A stretch of DNA of 64,000 bases from Verrucomicrobiota bacterium. GTDB taxonomy: Bacteria > Verrucomicrobiota > Verrucomicrobiia > Verrucomicrobiales > Akkermansiaceae. The notes under the pieces were generated by a model. The model did no database searches, was not told the origin of the DNA, and saw only the letters and a program-made list of their open reading frames with translations. The position numbers and the translations under genes were made by a program. Below, one piece after another: positions 26,358 to 33,800 of this stretch. Location: positions 186,001 to 250,000 of the forward strand of contig JAFLEH010000003.1 in NCBI GenBank assembly GCA_017301995.1. Direction: 5' to 3'. The number at the start of each line of letters is the position of its first letter. Within the stretch, counting starts at the first letter, position 1.

Positions 26358-28259
26358 TTATCCTAACAATTTCCGGACCTTTTCCACGGCGCTGGCGGCG
26401 GTCAGTCCGTGGAGTTCGCGGAGGATTTCCGGTTTGCCGTGTTCGACAAACGCGTCCGGCCAGCCGATGCGGGCCACCGGGGTGGTGATGCCGGCGTCCC
26501 GCAGGTGTTCGATCACGGCCGCGCCGAATCCTCCGGTTAGCACATGATCCTCGAAGGTACAGATCACCCGGCACTTGCGGGCATAGGTATCCAACACTTC
26601 CGTGTCGAGCGGCTTGATGAAACGCGGATTGATCAGGGCAACGGACAGTCCCGCGCTTTCCAGCAGGAGCTTGGTTTCCTCCGCCATCCCGAACAGGGTC
26701 CCCAGACCGAACAGGGCGACGTCCGTTCCATCGGCCACCACTTCGGCGCGGCCGATTTCGAGAATCTTCGGCTCGCGGGAAGGAGCGATGCCACGGATGC
26801 CGCCGCGCGGGTAGCGGATGGCGATTGGCCCGGCGTCATGGGCCGCCATGGTGTGGAGCATGTCCACCAGTTCGTCCTCGTCCTTCGGCTGCATGTGGAC
26901 CAATCCCGGCACCGGGCGGAGGAACGCGATGTCAAACAGCCCGTGGTGGGTGGGGCCGTCGTCTCCGGAAAGTCCGCCGCGGTCCATACACAACCTAACA
27001 GGAAGGCCTTGCAGCGCCAGATCGTGGATGATCATGTCGTAGGCCCGCTGCATGAACGTTGAGTAGATCGCCAGAAACGGGCGGAATCCCCGGGTGGCCA
27101 TGCCCGCGGCGAAAAGGGCCGCGTGTTCCTCGGCGATGCCGACATCATAATAACGGTCCGGGATTTCATCCTTGAAGATATCAAGACGGGTGCCACCCGG
27201 CATGGCGGCGGTGATAGCCACCACCTTGGGATCCCGTTTGGCGAGGTCGGTCACGGTGCGGCCGAAAATCTCGGAGCAGGTGGGAGTGGCGGGCGCACCG
27301 GTGGACCCGTCCTCCAGCTTGTAGGAACCGAGACCATGGAATTTCCCCGGATTGTCGAGCGCGGGCTGGTAGCCCCGGCCTTTTTCGGTGATGATATGCA
27401 GCACCACCGGTTCGCTGAGGGTCTTGAGATACTCGAACGTGCGCACCAGCAGATGGATGTCATGTCCATCGATCGGACCATAGTAGCGCATCCCGAATTT
27501 TTCGAACAAAACGTTGGGAAACAGCAGGTTTTTGGCTCCTTCGCCCATCTTGTGGGCCAGGTGGCGCGCGGCTTTGCCCGCGATTTTCTCAACGAACGCC
27601 GCGGTTCGGCGGCGCACGGTGGTGTAGGTCGGATTGGTCCGCAGGGCGTTGAAATAACTGGCGATCGCGCCCACGTTTTTGTCGATCGACCATTCGTTGT
27701 CGTTGAGGACGACGATGAACCGCCGGGTGGTTTCGGCGATGTTGTTGAGCGCCTCGAGGGTGGGTCCGCAGGTGAATGCGGCATCGCCCGCCACGGCGAC
27801 CACGTGGGAATCCTCTCCGGCCAGGTCGCGGGCGGCGGCCATGCCGAGGGCGGCGGATAGGGCGGTCCCGGCGTGGCCCGCGCCATAGGCGTCGTGGGGG
27901 GATTCGGAACGCAGCAGAAACCCGTTGAGCCCCTGATAGGTCCGCAGGGTGTGGATCCTCGAGGCCCGGCCGGTCAGCATCTTGTGGACGTATCCCTGAT
28001 GGGCCACATCGAACACGAACTTGTCATCCGGCGTGGCAAACACCCGGTGCAGCGCGATGGTCAGCTCCACAACCCCGAGATTGGGACCCAAGTGCCCGCC
28101 CGTGCGCGCCAGCGAGGTGATGAGAGAATGGCGGATCTCCGCCGCGAGATCAGGCAACTCCGAATCGGCCAGACGCTTGACGTCGCCGGGAGATCCGATG
28201 GCCGATAGAAGCGGGCCGAGCGCCGGCGGTTCAGAAGAGGCGGATGTCATCATCGTCAT
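26358..28259 (-). CDS. dxs: 1-deoxy-D-xylulose-5-phosphate synthase
   Basis: 633 aa from ATG 28259, close to the family length of about 620; ATGs at 28253 and 28250 are also possible, and the frame open to 28325 would run far into xseB. The enzyme condenses pyruvate and glyceraldehyde-3-phosphate in a thiamine-diphosphate-dependent step, the first of the MEP isoprenoid pathway. Diagnostic segments are SLARTGGHLGPNLGVVELT, the ThDP-binding GDAAFTCGPTLEALNN...NDNEWSID, and CMDRGGLSGDDGPTHHG in the pyrimidine domain. It overlaps the end of xseB by about 29 bp; xseB-dxs linkage is common in bacteria. Confidence 0.97.
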   Translation of the reverse strand: MTMMTSASSEPPALGPLLSAIGSPGDVKRLADSELPDLAAEIRHSLITSLARTGGHLGPNLGVVELTIALHRVFATPDDKFVFDVAHQGYVHKMLTGRASRIHTLRTYQGLNGFLLRSESPHDAYGAGHAGTALSAALGMAAARDLAGEDSHVVAVAGDAAFTCGPTLEALNNIAETTRRFIVVLNDNEWSIDKNVGAIASYFNALRTNPTYTTVRRRTAAFVEKIAGKAARHLAHKMGEGAKNLLFPNVLFEKFGMRYYGPIDGHDIHLLVRTFEYLKTLSEPVVLHIITEKGRGYQPALDNPGKFHGLGSYKLEDGSTGAPATPTCSEIFGRTVTDLAKRDPKVVAITAAMPGGTRLDIFKDEIPDRYYDVGIAEEHAALFAAGMATRGFRPFLAIYSTFMQRAYDMIIHDLALQGLPVRLCMDRGGLSGDDGPTHHGLFDIAFLRPVPGLVHMQPKDEDELVDMLHTMAAHDAGPIAIRYPRGGIRGIAPSREPKILEIGRAEVVADGTDVALFGLGTLFGMAEETKLLLESAGLSVALINPRFIKPLDTEVLDTYARKCRVICTFEDHVLTGGFGAAVIEHLRDAGITTPVARIGWPDAFVEHGKPEILRELHGLTAASAVEKVRKLLG

Positions 28260-28560
28260 CGGATTCCTCCACACCTTCCTGCCTGGCGGGCGCTTCATCC
28301 GCCGGAGCGGCGGTCGTTTCCTCAAGCGGCTCCTGGTTGCGCAGCGTGATCAGTTCGATTCTTGTCTTCGCGGATTGCAGGATCCCCTCGCAGTGCTTGA
28401 GCAAAGCGGATCCCCGCTCGTAATGGGCAACCAGATCCTCTAACGGAAGATGGCCGTTTTCCATCGCTTCGACGATATCCTCGAGACCGGCAAGCGCGTC
28501 CTCGAAGGAAGGCCCCGCTCCGGATTCGTCGGACAGAGAGTTGGATTTGCGGCGCGCCAT
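28231..28560 (-). CDS. xseB: exodeoxyribonuclease VII small subunit
   Basis: 109 aa, slightly longer than the usual 75-85 because of an acidic C-terminal tail (EESDDDDDIRLF). The core SFEDALAGLEDIVEAMENG, PLEDLVAHYERGSALLKHCE and LQSAKTRIE is the family signature. It forms a multi-subunit single-strand exonuclease with XseA, whose gene is not in the window. Its start shares a base with the stop of the upstream membrane protein (TAATG). Confidence 0.93.
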   Translation of the reverse strand: MARRKSNSLSDESGAGPSFEDALAGLEDIVEAMENGHLPLEDLVAHYERGSALLKHCEGILQSAKTRIELITLRNQEPLEETTAAPADEAPARQEGVEESDDDDDIRLF

Positions 28561-30368
28561 TATTCGGATGGAGCCTCACTGGCCCGGATCGGCCGTTCGC
28601 TGTAGAAGGTGATCGCGTAATTCATCACCGGAATGCGGTGCTGATACCGCTTCACCACGGTGGCCAATTTGGGATCCTTATCATAAAGCGAGGTCATGGC
28701 CGGAGCTGCGGCTATCACACATTGGCTGTCGATCACGAGGGAGGTGAATTCGTTGTACTTGTCGCGGATCGCCAACATATCATTCTCCATGCCGTAGGAC
28801 GACGGAGTCACGAGAATGCCTGCCGGTTGGGCATCCAGCGTCACTCCCGCCGCCTCAATGTCCTCGAACTGCTTGACGTCGCGGGGCAGCCACATGCTCA
28901 TCCGGTCGGAGTACCAGGCGACGGCCCACGGTTGGTCGGAATAGATCATCTGGCGTTCGGCAACCCACGGTTTGAGGACCCGATTCAGCGCGGGGGCGAA
29001 ATACGGCGGCCAATGGGGCACCCCCCCCTTGTCACGGTATTCCATGCCGAGTTTCACCTTTTGCGGCAATTCAAGCACCAGAGGGGCGGCACACAAAACC
29101 ACCACTCCATAATAGTGCGCGTTGCGCAGAACCGACGTCGTTGACACGAAATCCAACCGGTTCCAAAGAATCGAGATGAACGCGAGACCATACGCCGTCA
29201 TGATCGGTGCGAAAAGAAGATGAAGTTGGTTGGGGTCGATTTTTTCCGCCGAAACACCGAAGAACGCGAGCCCGACCGCGGTTGTGACCCACATCAGGAG
29301 AATGGCCCAGCGAAACGCCGCGATGGATTGCCGTTTGAACGGGTGCAGAAGCGAAAGGAAAAACAACGGAGCCACCACGATGCCGCCCAACAGGGGAATG
29401 ATCTGGGATCCCTGAAGCAACGTCACCCGGATGATTTTCGACAGCAGGCTGTTGAGGTTGATGTCTTGTTCGAGGTCCGTGCTCCGCATGACCGCATCCT
29501 CGGATCCGATCAGCCCGTTATGGAGCGCAAGATAGGCCGTGCCGAACGGTGAACCACTCACCTGGGCATTGCGGACCATGACAAAAGCGGCAGGAACCAG
29601 GATGAGAGCGAGAATCACCACCGCGACGATTCCGCGCGGCCGGAACATGATCGCCGCGAAAATGAGATAGCCCAACGCAATCCAAACGGTCATCCAGTGG
29701 GTGAGCGCAAGCAGCGAGAAAAAGACACCGGACACCACAGCCGGCGTCATGGCGATGCGTCCTTCGACCGCGGACTCCACCGCGCGGTAGGCAAAATACA
29801 GCCCGCAGGTGAACAGCATGAGCATCAGCATCTGCGGCAATCCGCTCAGCGCATATTGCCAAAACGTCTCGCAAAACAGCATGAGTATGGCGCACACCGC
29901 CGCGATTTTCGCATCAAAGATCCGGGACACCAACAGATAGGTAACCCCGATGGAAATCAGGAAGAACAGGGTGGACACCGTCGCGATCACCCGGTCCAGC
30001 GGAAAGACGTATTCGTTCTTTCCGATCGGCCAGGTTTCCGTGTCATCGGCCCCCACCAGTTTGAGAACAGCCGCGTTGACCAGCGGATTGAGCGGGGAGT
30101 GGTAAGTATCCTCGAATTTTTCAAAAGGAATGGTGGTTCCTTTCGCCGCGCGTTCCTGGGCGTAGGCGGCCGGGCGGATGCATTTCGTGGTGAAACCGTT
30201 GCCACGGGCGATTTCGCGGGCGATCTGGGCCTGATCCATCGCCATCGGGGCGCTCAGGCCGCGAAACAGGGTGAACAGATTGCCGAGCGTCAGCGCGATG
30301 AGCACTAGGAAAAACAAACTGCGGCGGATGATGACGGCCGGATCAACGGCGGCGGGATTCGCGTTCAT
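28560..30368 (-). CDS. multi-spanning membrane glycosyltransferase-like protein (PMT/ArnT type)
   Basis: This 602-aa protein has about 10-12 hydrophobic segments, an N-terminal loop with MDQAQIAREIARGNGFTTKC and YHSPLNPLVNAAVLK (resembling the acidic and His-containing first periplasmic loop of PMT/ArnT GT-C enzymes), and a soluble C-terminal domain of about 170 aa. Such enzymes move sugars from polyprenyl carriers to lipids or proteins on the outer face of the inner membrane. Donor and acceptor are unknown. It lies 24 bp downstream of the NtrC-type regulator and overlaps xseB, so these probably share a transcript. Confidence 0.65.
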   Translation of the reverse strand: MNANPAAVDPAVIIRRSLFFLVLIALTLGNLFTLFRGLSAPMAMDQAQIAREIARGNGFTTKCIRPAAYAQERAAKGTTIPFEKFEDTYHSPLNPLVNAAVLKLVGADDTETWPIGKNEYVFPLDRVIATVSTLFFLISIGVTYLLVSRIFDAKIAAVCAILMLFCETFWQYALSGLPQMLMLMLFTCGLYFAYRAVESAVEGRIAMTPAVVSGVFFSLLALTHWMTVWIALGYLIFAAIMFRPRGIVAVVILALILVPAAFVMVRNAQVSGSPFGTAYLALHNGLIGSEDAVMRSTDLEQDINLNSLLSKIIRVTLLQGSQIIPLLGGIVVAPLFFLSLLHPFKRQSIAAFRWAILLMWVTTAVGLAFFGVSAEKIDPNQLHLLFAPIMTAYGLAFISILWNRLDFVSTTSVLRNAHYYGVVVLCAAPLVLELPQKVKLGMEYRDKGGVPHWPPYFAPALNRVLKPWVAERQMIYSDQPWAVAWYSDRMSMWLPRDVKQFEDIEAAGVTLDAQPAGILVTPSSYGMENDMLAIRDKYNEFTSLVIDSQCVIAAAPAMTSLYDKDPKLATVVKRYQHRIPVMNYAITFYSERPIRASEAPSE

Positions 30369-30392
30369 GGAGATGGCGGAAAGCTGGAAAAA

Positions 30393-31760
30393 TCAAAGAT
30401 GGAGAAGATTCAATTTGCGTTGCAGGGTGCGGCGGCTGACGCCCAGTAGCTCAGCGGCCCGCGTCCGGTTCCCGTCGGCGGCGGCGAGGGCGCAACGGAT
30501 GGCATGGGATTCCAGCTCTTGCAAGTTCAAAATACCGGGGAACGCCTCCGGGCCAGGTGAAACGGAAGCCGGCCCGGCCGCCGGGCCTTCCGCGCCGGTG
30601 AGAAACGCCGGCAAGTGCCGCAACCGGATGTCCGCGTCGTTGCTCATCACCACGCCGTGCTCGATCACCGTCCGCAGTTCCCGCACGTTTCCCGGCCAGT
30701 CGTAGGCCAGCAGGCGCTCCAGGGCCTCATCCGCCAGCGGTTTCACCGGTCGGCCGTTTTCCGCGGCGAACTCCTTGAGAAAGGCGCTTGCCAGCAGAAC
30801 CACATCCTCCCGGCGGGTCCGCAGCGGCGGCATTTCGATCCGCACCACGTTGAGCCGGAAAAACAAATCCTCGCGGAACGTCCCCGCGTCCACCAGGGAC
30901 CGCAGGTTCCGGTTGGTCGCGGCAATCACGCGCACGTCCACCTTCACCGGGGTGTTGGATCCCACCCGCTCGATGGTCCGTTCGGATAGGACCCGCAGCA
31001 GCTTTACCTGCGTCGCGGCGTCGATTTCCCCGATCTCGTCGAGAAAAAGCGTGCCGCCGTCCGCCTGCTCGAACCGGCCGATCCGGCGCTGGGCGGCCCC
31101 GGTGAACGCGCCCTTCTCATGGCCGAAAAGCTCGCTTTCCAGCAGTTGCGGCGAAAGGGCGGCGCAGTGGACCGTCACCAGCTTGCCGGCGGGACGGCCG
31201 GACAATTGGTGGATCGACTGCGCGACCACCTCCTTGCCCGTCCCCGACTCGCCCTCGATCAGCACGGTGGCGCGGGTGGGCGCCACCTGCCGGATCAAAT
31301 CGCCCACGCGGACCATTTCGGGCGATTTTCCGATCAGGCGGTCCAGTTTCCGCGTTTCCTGGATCTGTTGGGTGAGCTGGACGTTTTCCGTTTCCAGCCT
31401 GCGGTTGCGGAGCGCGCGCTTGAGCAGCATCTCCACCTCGTCGAGGTTGAGCGGTTTGGTGACGAAATGCCACGCCCCCCGGCGCATCGCCTCCACCGCC
31501 GTGTCCACCGACCCGTAGGCGGTCATCATCACCGCCACCGGCGGCTCGGGCAGCTTCAGCGCGGATTCCAGCAGGTCCATCCCCGATTCCCCGCCCAACC
31601 TGAGGTCGGTCAGCAGCAGGTCGATCCGCTCGGCCTTGAGAATCCGCGCCGCCTCGGCCGTCCCGGCGGCCAGATACACGTCGAATTCCTCCTCCAACGC
31701 GCTGCGCAGCCCCTCGCGCGTGGAGCGTTCGTCATCGACTATCAGGAGTGTGGGCAGCAT
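30393..31760 (-). CDS. NtrC-family sigma-54-dependent response regulator
   Basis: The 455-aa protein has a receiver domain (1-120; acidic pocket IVDDE at 8-11, phospho-acceptor Asp52 in LLTDLRLGG), an AAA+ ATPase (about 135-370; Walker A GESGTGKE, sigma-54-contact loop GAFTGA, Walker B GGTLFLDEIGEID) and a Fis-type helix-turn-helix at the very C-terminus (RTRAAELLGVSRRTLQRKL). It should open promoters with RNA polymerase-sigma-54. No sensor kinase gene is adjacent, so the partner is unknown. Confidence 0.95.
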   Translation of the reverse strand: MLPTLLIVDDERSTREGLRSALEEEFDVYLAAGTAEAARILKAERIDLLLTDLRLGGESGMDLLESALKLPEPPVAVMMTAYGSVDTAVEAMRRGAWHFVTKPLNLDEVEMLLKRALRNRRLETENVQLTQQIQETRKLDRLIGKSPEMVRVGDLIRQVAPTRATVLIEGESGTGKEVVAQSIHQLSGRPAGKLVTVHCAALSPQLLESELFGHEKGAFTGAAQRRIGRFEQADGGTLFLDEIGEIDAATQVKLLRVLSERTIERVGSNTPVKVDVRVIAATNRNLRSLVDAGTFREDLFFRLNVVRIEMPPLRTRREDVVLLASAFLKEFAAENGRPVKPLADEALERLLAYDWPGNVRELRTVIEHGVVMSNDADIRLRHLPAFLTGAEGPAAGPASVSPGPEAFPGILNLQELESHAIRCALAAADGNRTRAAELLGVSRRTLQRKLNLLHL

Positions 31761-31843
31761 GGCGGAAACGGCCGGCGCGCCGCGCGCCGGTCACGCCCCC
31801 GACCCTACCCGCGCCGGGCCGGAAAACCAGCGGAAATTTCCCG

Positions 31844-32692
31844 CTAATCCTCCAGCATCCCCCGCAGTCGCTGGACGAGTTGGAAATCCTCGTCCCGCCC
31901 TCCCGCCTGGCAGGCGGAGGCCAGGTTGTTCAGCACCCGCACCAGCATCGCGCCGGGGCTGGCCGTCTTGCGCAGCAAACTCCGCTGCTGCCGCGTCAGG
32001 TCGCTGTCGGACTCCAGCAGAATGTCCTGGAACAGGATCTGGCCGTGATTGAAACAGTCCACGATCAGCGCCACTCCCTCCGGATAAATCCGCGCGAGAA
32101 AATGACCCGGAAACGCCACGCCCTCCACCCCATAACCAAGCCGCCGGCCCACCAGAATGAAAATCAGGCACAGCCCGATCGGATTCGATTTCCGTTCGGC
32201 AACCGACCATGCCAGATCGCCGTTCCGCGGGTCGTGATAGCCTTCCTGGTTCCCGTTGAACGCCAGCTTCTCGAACAAAAACTTCCGCAGCGCCATTTCA
32301 CCGTCCGTGCCATCCTCCGTGGCGGCGGACGCGAGCCCGTCCAACGCCTCGGAAAGCGGGGCGCGCGGCGTGATCCCGTCGTGCAAAAACTCCGACAAAC
32401 ACCCCAACAACGCCTCCGTCCGCGGCCAATCCAGATCCTCGGTTTTCGACGAACCGGCCAGCGCCGTCTGCCACTGCCGGACCAGCGTCTCCCGCTTGGC
32501 GGGCCGCAGAATGCCCGACAGCAACTCGCTTTCCACGGCGCTCAACTCCCGCGGGTGCCGCGCGAACCAACCGCTCAGATCCCCCCCGCAACTCGCTAAC
32601 CGCTCGGCCACGCGCTCCCGCACGACCGGCGTATCGTCGTCTAGCAAACGCAGCAGCGCGTCAATCTCGGATGCGGAAAGGGCAGCGGACAC
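31844..32692 (-). CDS. SirB1-like transglutaminase-fold protein
   Basis: This 282-aa protein matches the SirB1/UPF0162 family: N-terminal helical region with HEAT-like character (about 1-120), then the transglutaminase-like core with RKSNPIGLCLIFILVGRRLG and VEGVAFPGHFLARIYPEG. Family members have no settled biochemical function; the usual catalytic Cys position is not obvious. It ends 83 bp upstream of the NtrC-type gene in the same direction. Confidence 0.75.
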   Translation of the reverse strand: MSAALSASEIDALLRLLDDDTPVVRERVAERLASCGGDLSGWFARHPRELSAVESELLSGILRPAKRETLVRQWQTALAGSSKTEDLDWPRTEALLGCLSEFLHDGITPRAPLSEALDGLASAATEDGTDGEMALRKFLFEKLAFNGNQEGYHDPRNGDLAWSVAERKSNPIGLCLIFILVGRRLGYGVEGVAFPGHFLARIYPEGVALIVDCFNHGQILFQDILLESDSDLTRQQRSLLRKTASPGAMLVRVLNNLASACQAGGRDEDFQLVQRLRGMLED

Positions 32693-32880
32693 GCCCGAAG
32701 CCTGCCAAACCCGCCGCCGGGTTGTAAAGGGGGAATGAAGGATGCTTCCACGCTCACCGCAGGCGAGCTGCAGAACGCACCCCCGCCTCTAACGGACCGC
32801 CGACTTCAGTCGGCTTGGCCGCAGGCCCTCCCCGGCTGCCAACAAAAAGCCACCCTCTCCAAACAAAACACCCGATCCTC
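32693..32880. other. intergenic region with a perfect hairpin at 32799-32814
   Basis: GCCGAC-TTCA-GTCGGC is a perfect 6-bp stem with a four-base loop. It lies about 70 bp beyond the stop of the transposase remnant, where a REP sequence would sit. I see no gene in this stretch. Confidence 0.4.
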
Positions 32881-33000
32881 TCACACCCGCACCAGCCCGG
32901 CCCGCGCCTTGGCTCCCGCGCCCTTCGCCCCGCCGCCCATCGCTTCGCCGTAACTGCTCCACCGGTAGTCCGCCGGATCGGTCAGAGCCGGCGGCAACTC
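32881..33000 (-). pseudogene. C-terminal remnant of a REP-associated (Y1/IS200-like) transposase
   Basis: Forty codons on the minus strand read ...TDPADYRWSSYGEAMGGG, then ARAGLVRV and a stop at 32881. The DYRWSSYGEA block and ARAGLV end are typical of the last part of RAYT transposases in Verrucomicrobia. There is no upstream Y1 domain, so the gene was truncated. The palindrome at 33016 begins just where the coding match ends. Confidence 0.65.
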
Positions 33001-33015
33001 ACAAGTCGCCCAGAT

Positions 33016-33047
33016 CCTTGCGCAAGGGAGCCAAGGGGAGAGGGGGG
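33016..33047. repeat. dispersed repeat, copy 1: CCTTGCGCAAGG palindrome plus GGGCAAATC
   Basis: The palindrome CCTTGCGCAAGG (33016-33027) is followed about 15 bp later by GGGGCAAATC. The same pair of blocks occurs at 36700 and, inverted, at 39786. It is the first of three copies in the accessory region. Confidence 0.5.
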
Positions 33048-33063
33048 CAAATCATCCGCTCAC

Positions 33064-33759
33064 CTAACCATTTTTCTGCCTCTCCTTCTTGATCGACCGG
33101 TGAACTCCCATCGCCGCGAATACAAACATAGCCCCCACTCCGAAATACTCCAGTGCGTCCCCTATCCGTCCTGTCAGAGTTGTTCGCCGCTCAAGATTTG
33201 AATAATTGTCTCTCAACCACTGGAACTTGGTTCGAATCTTCTCGTCACGGCGGGCATCATTCGGGACTTGGTAGCCGGCGTTCTTTGCGCGCATGATCAT
33301 GGCGCGGTAGTCGGCGTCGTTCATCATGCGCTTGATGAACTCGTTCATGGCCGGTCCTCTGTCACCATACTCGACATTCCTCCAATATGCAGCTACTAGG
33401 GAGCCATACTCATCGCGGATCCTCGCATAGACGAAATATACGTGTTCCGGCAGTTGCGCGTCGATGAACCCTTCCACCTCGTGGTCGGAACGCTCCAGCT
33501 TAACAATTGACCCTATGAAACAAATGCCCGCGCAGACGATTAGCAGTAGATGCACGGTTTCGAGAATTGATCGCCGCCGGCCATGATTCGGGGTTTTACT
33601 CTCGCGGAAGACAGCGTCGGGCTGAGGAGCTACCACCTTGGGTGACTCTTCGAGAAAAAATGTTTGACCGCACCGGCCGCATTGAATTTCGGTCCCGCGG
33701 AGATCCTTCCTGGTCTCAAGGATCCGACTGCATGACGGGCATTTGAAACGGTGTTTCAT
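33064..33759 (-). CDS. zinc-ribbon membrane protein of unknown function
   Basis: This 231-aa protein begins with a four-cysteine zinc ribbon (CPSCSRILE...CGRCGQTFF, residues 7-35), has one hydrophobic segment at about 68-88 and another near the C-terminus (about 203-222), and a soluble middle part rich in charged residues. I do not recognise a functional family. It lies 41 bp downstream of the restriction-modification gene in the same direction and may be co-transcribed, but nothing links it functionally. Confidence 0.6.
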   Translation of the reverse strand: MKHRFKCPSCSRILETRKDLRGTEIQCGRCGQTFFLEESPKVVAPQPDAVFRESKTPNHGRRRSILETVHLLLIVCAGICFIGSIVKLERSDHEVEGFIDAQLPEHVYFVYARIRDEYGSLVAAYWRNVEYGDRGPAMNEFIKRMMNDADYRAMIMRAKNAGYQVPNDARRDEKIRTKFQWLRDNYSNLERRTTLTGRIGDALEYFGVGAMFVFAAMGVHRSIKKERQKNG

Positions 33760-33800
33760 GTCAGGTTATCCGCGGTGTCCTCCAGAACGCCCCCCCGACC

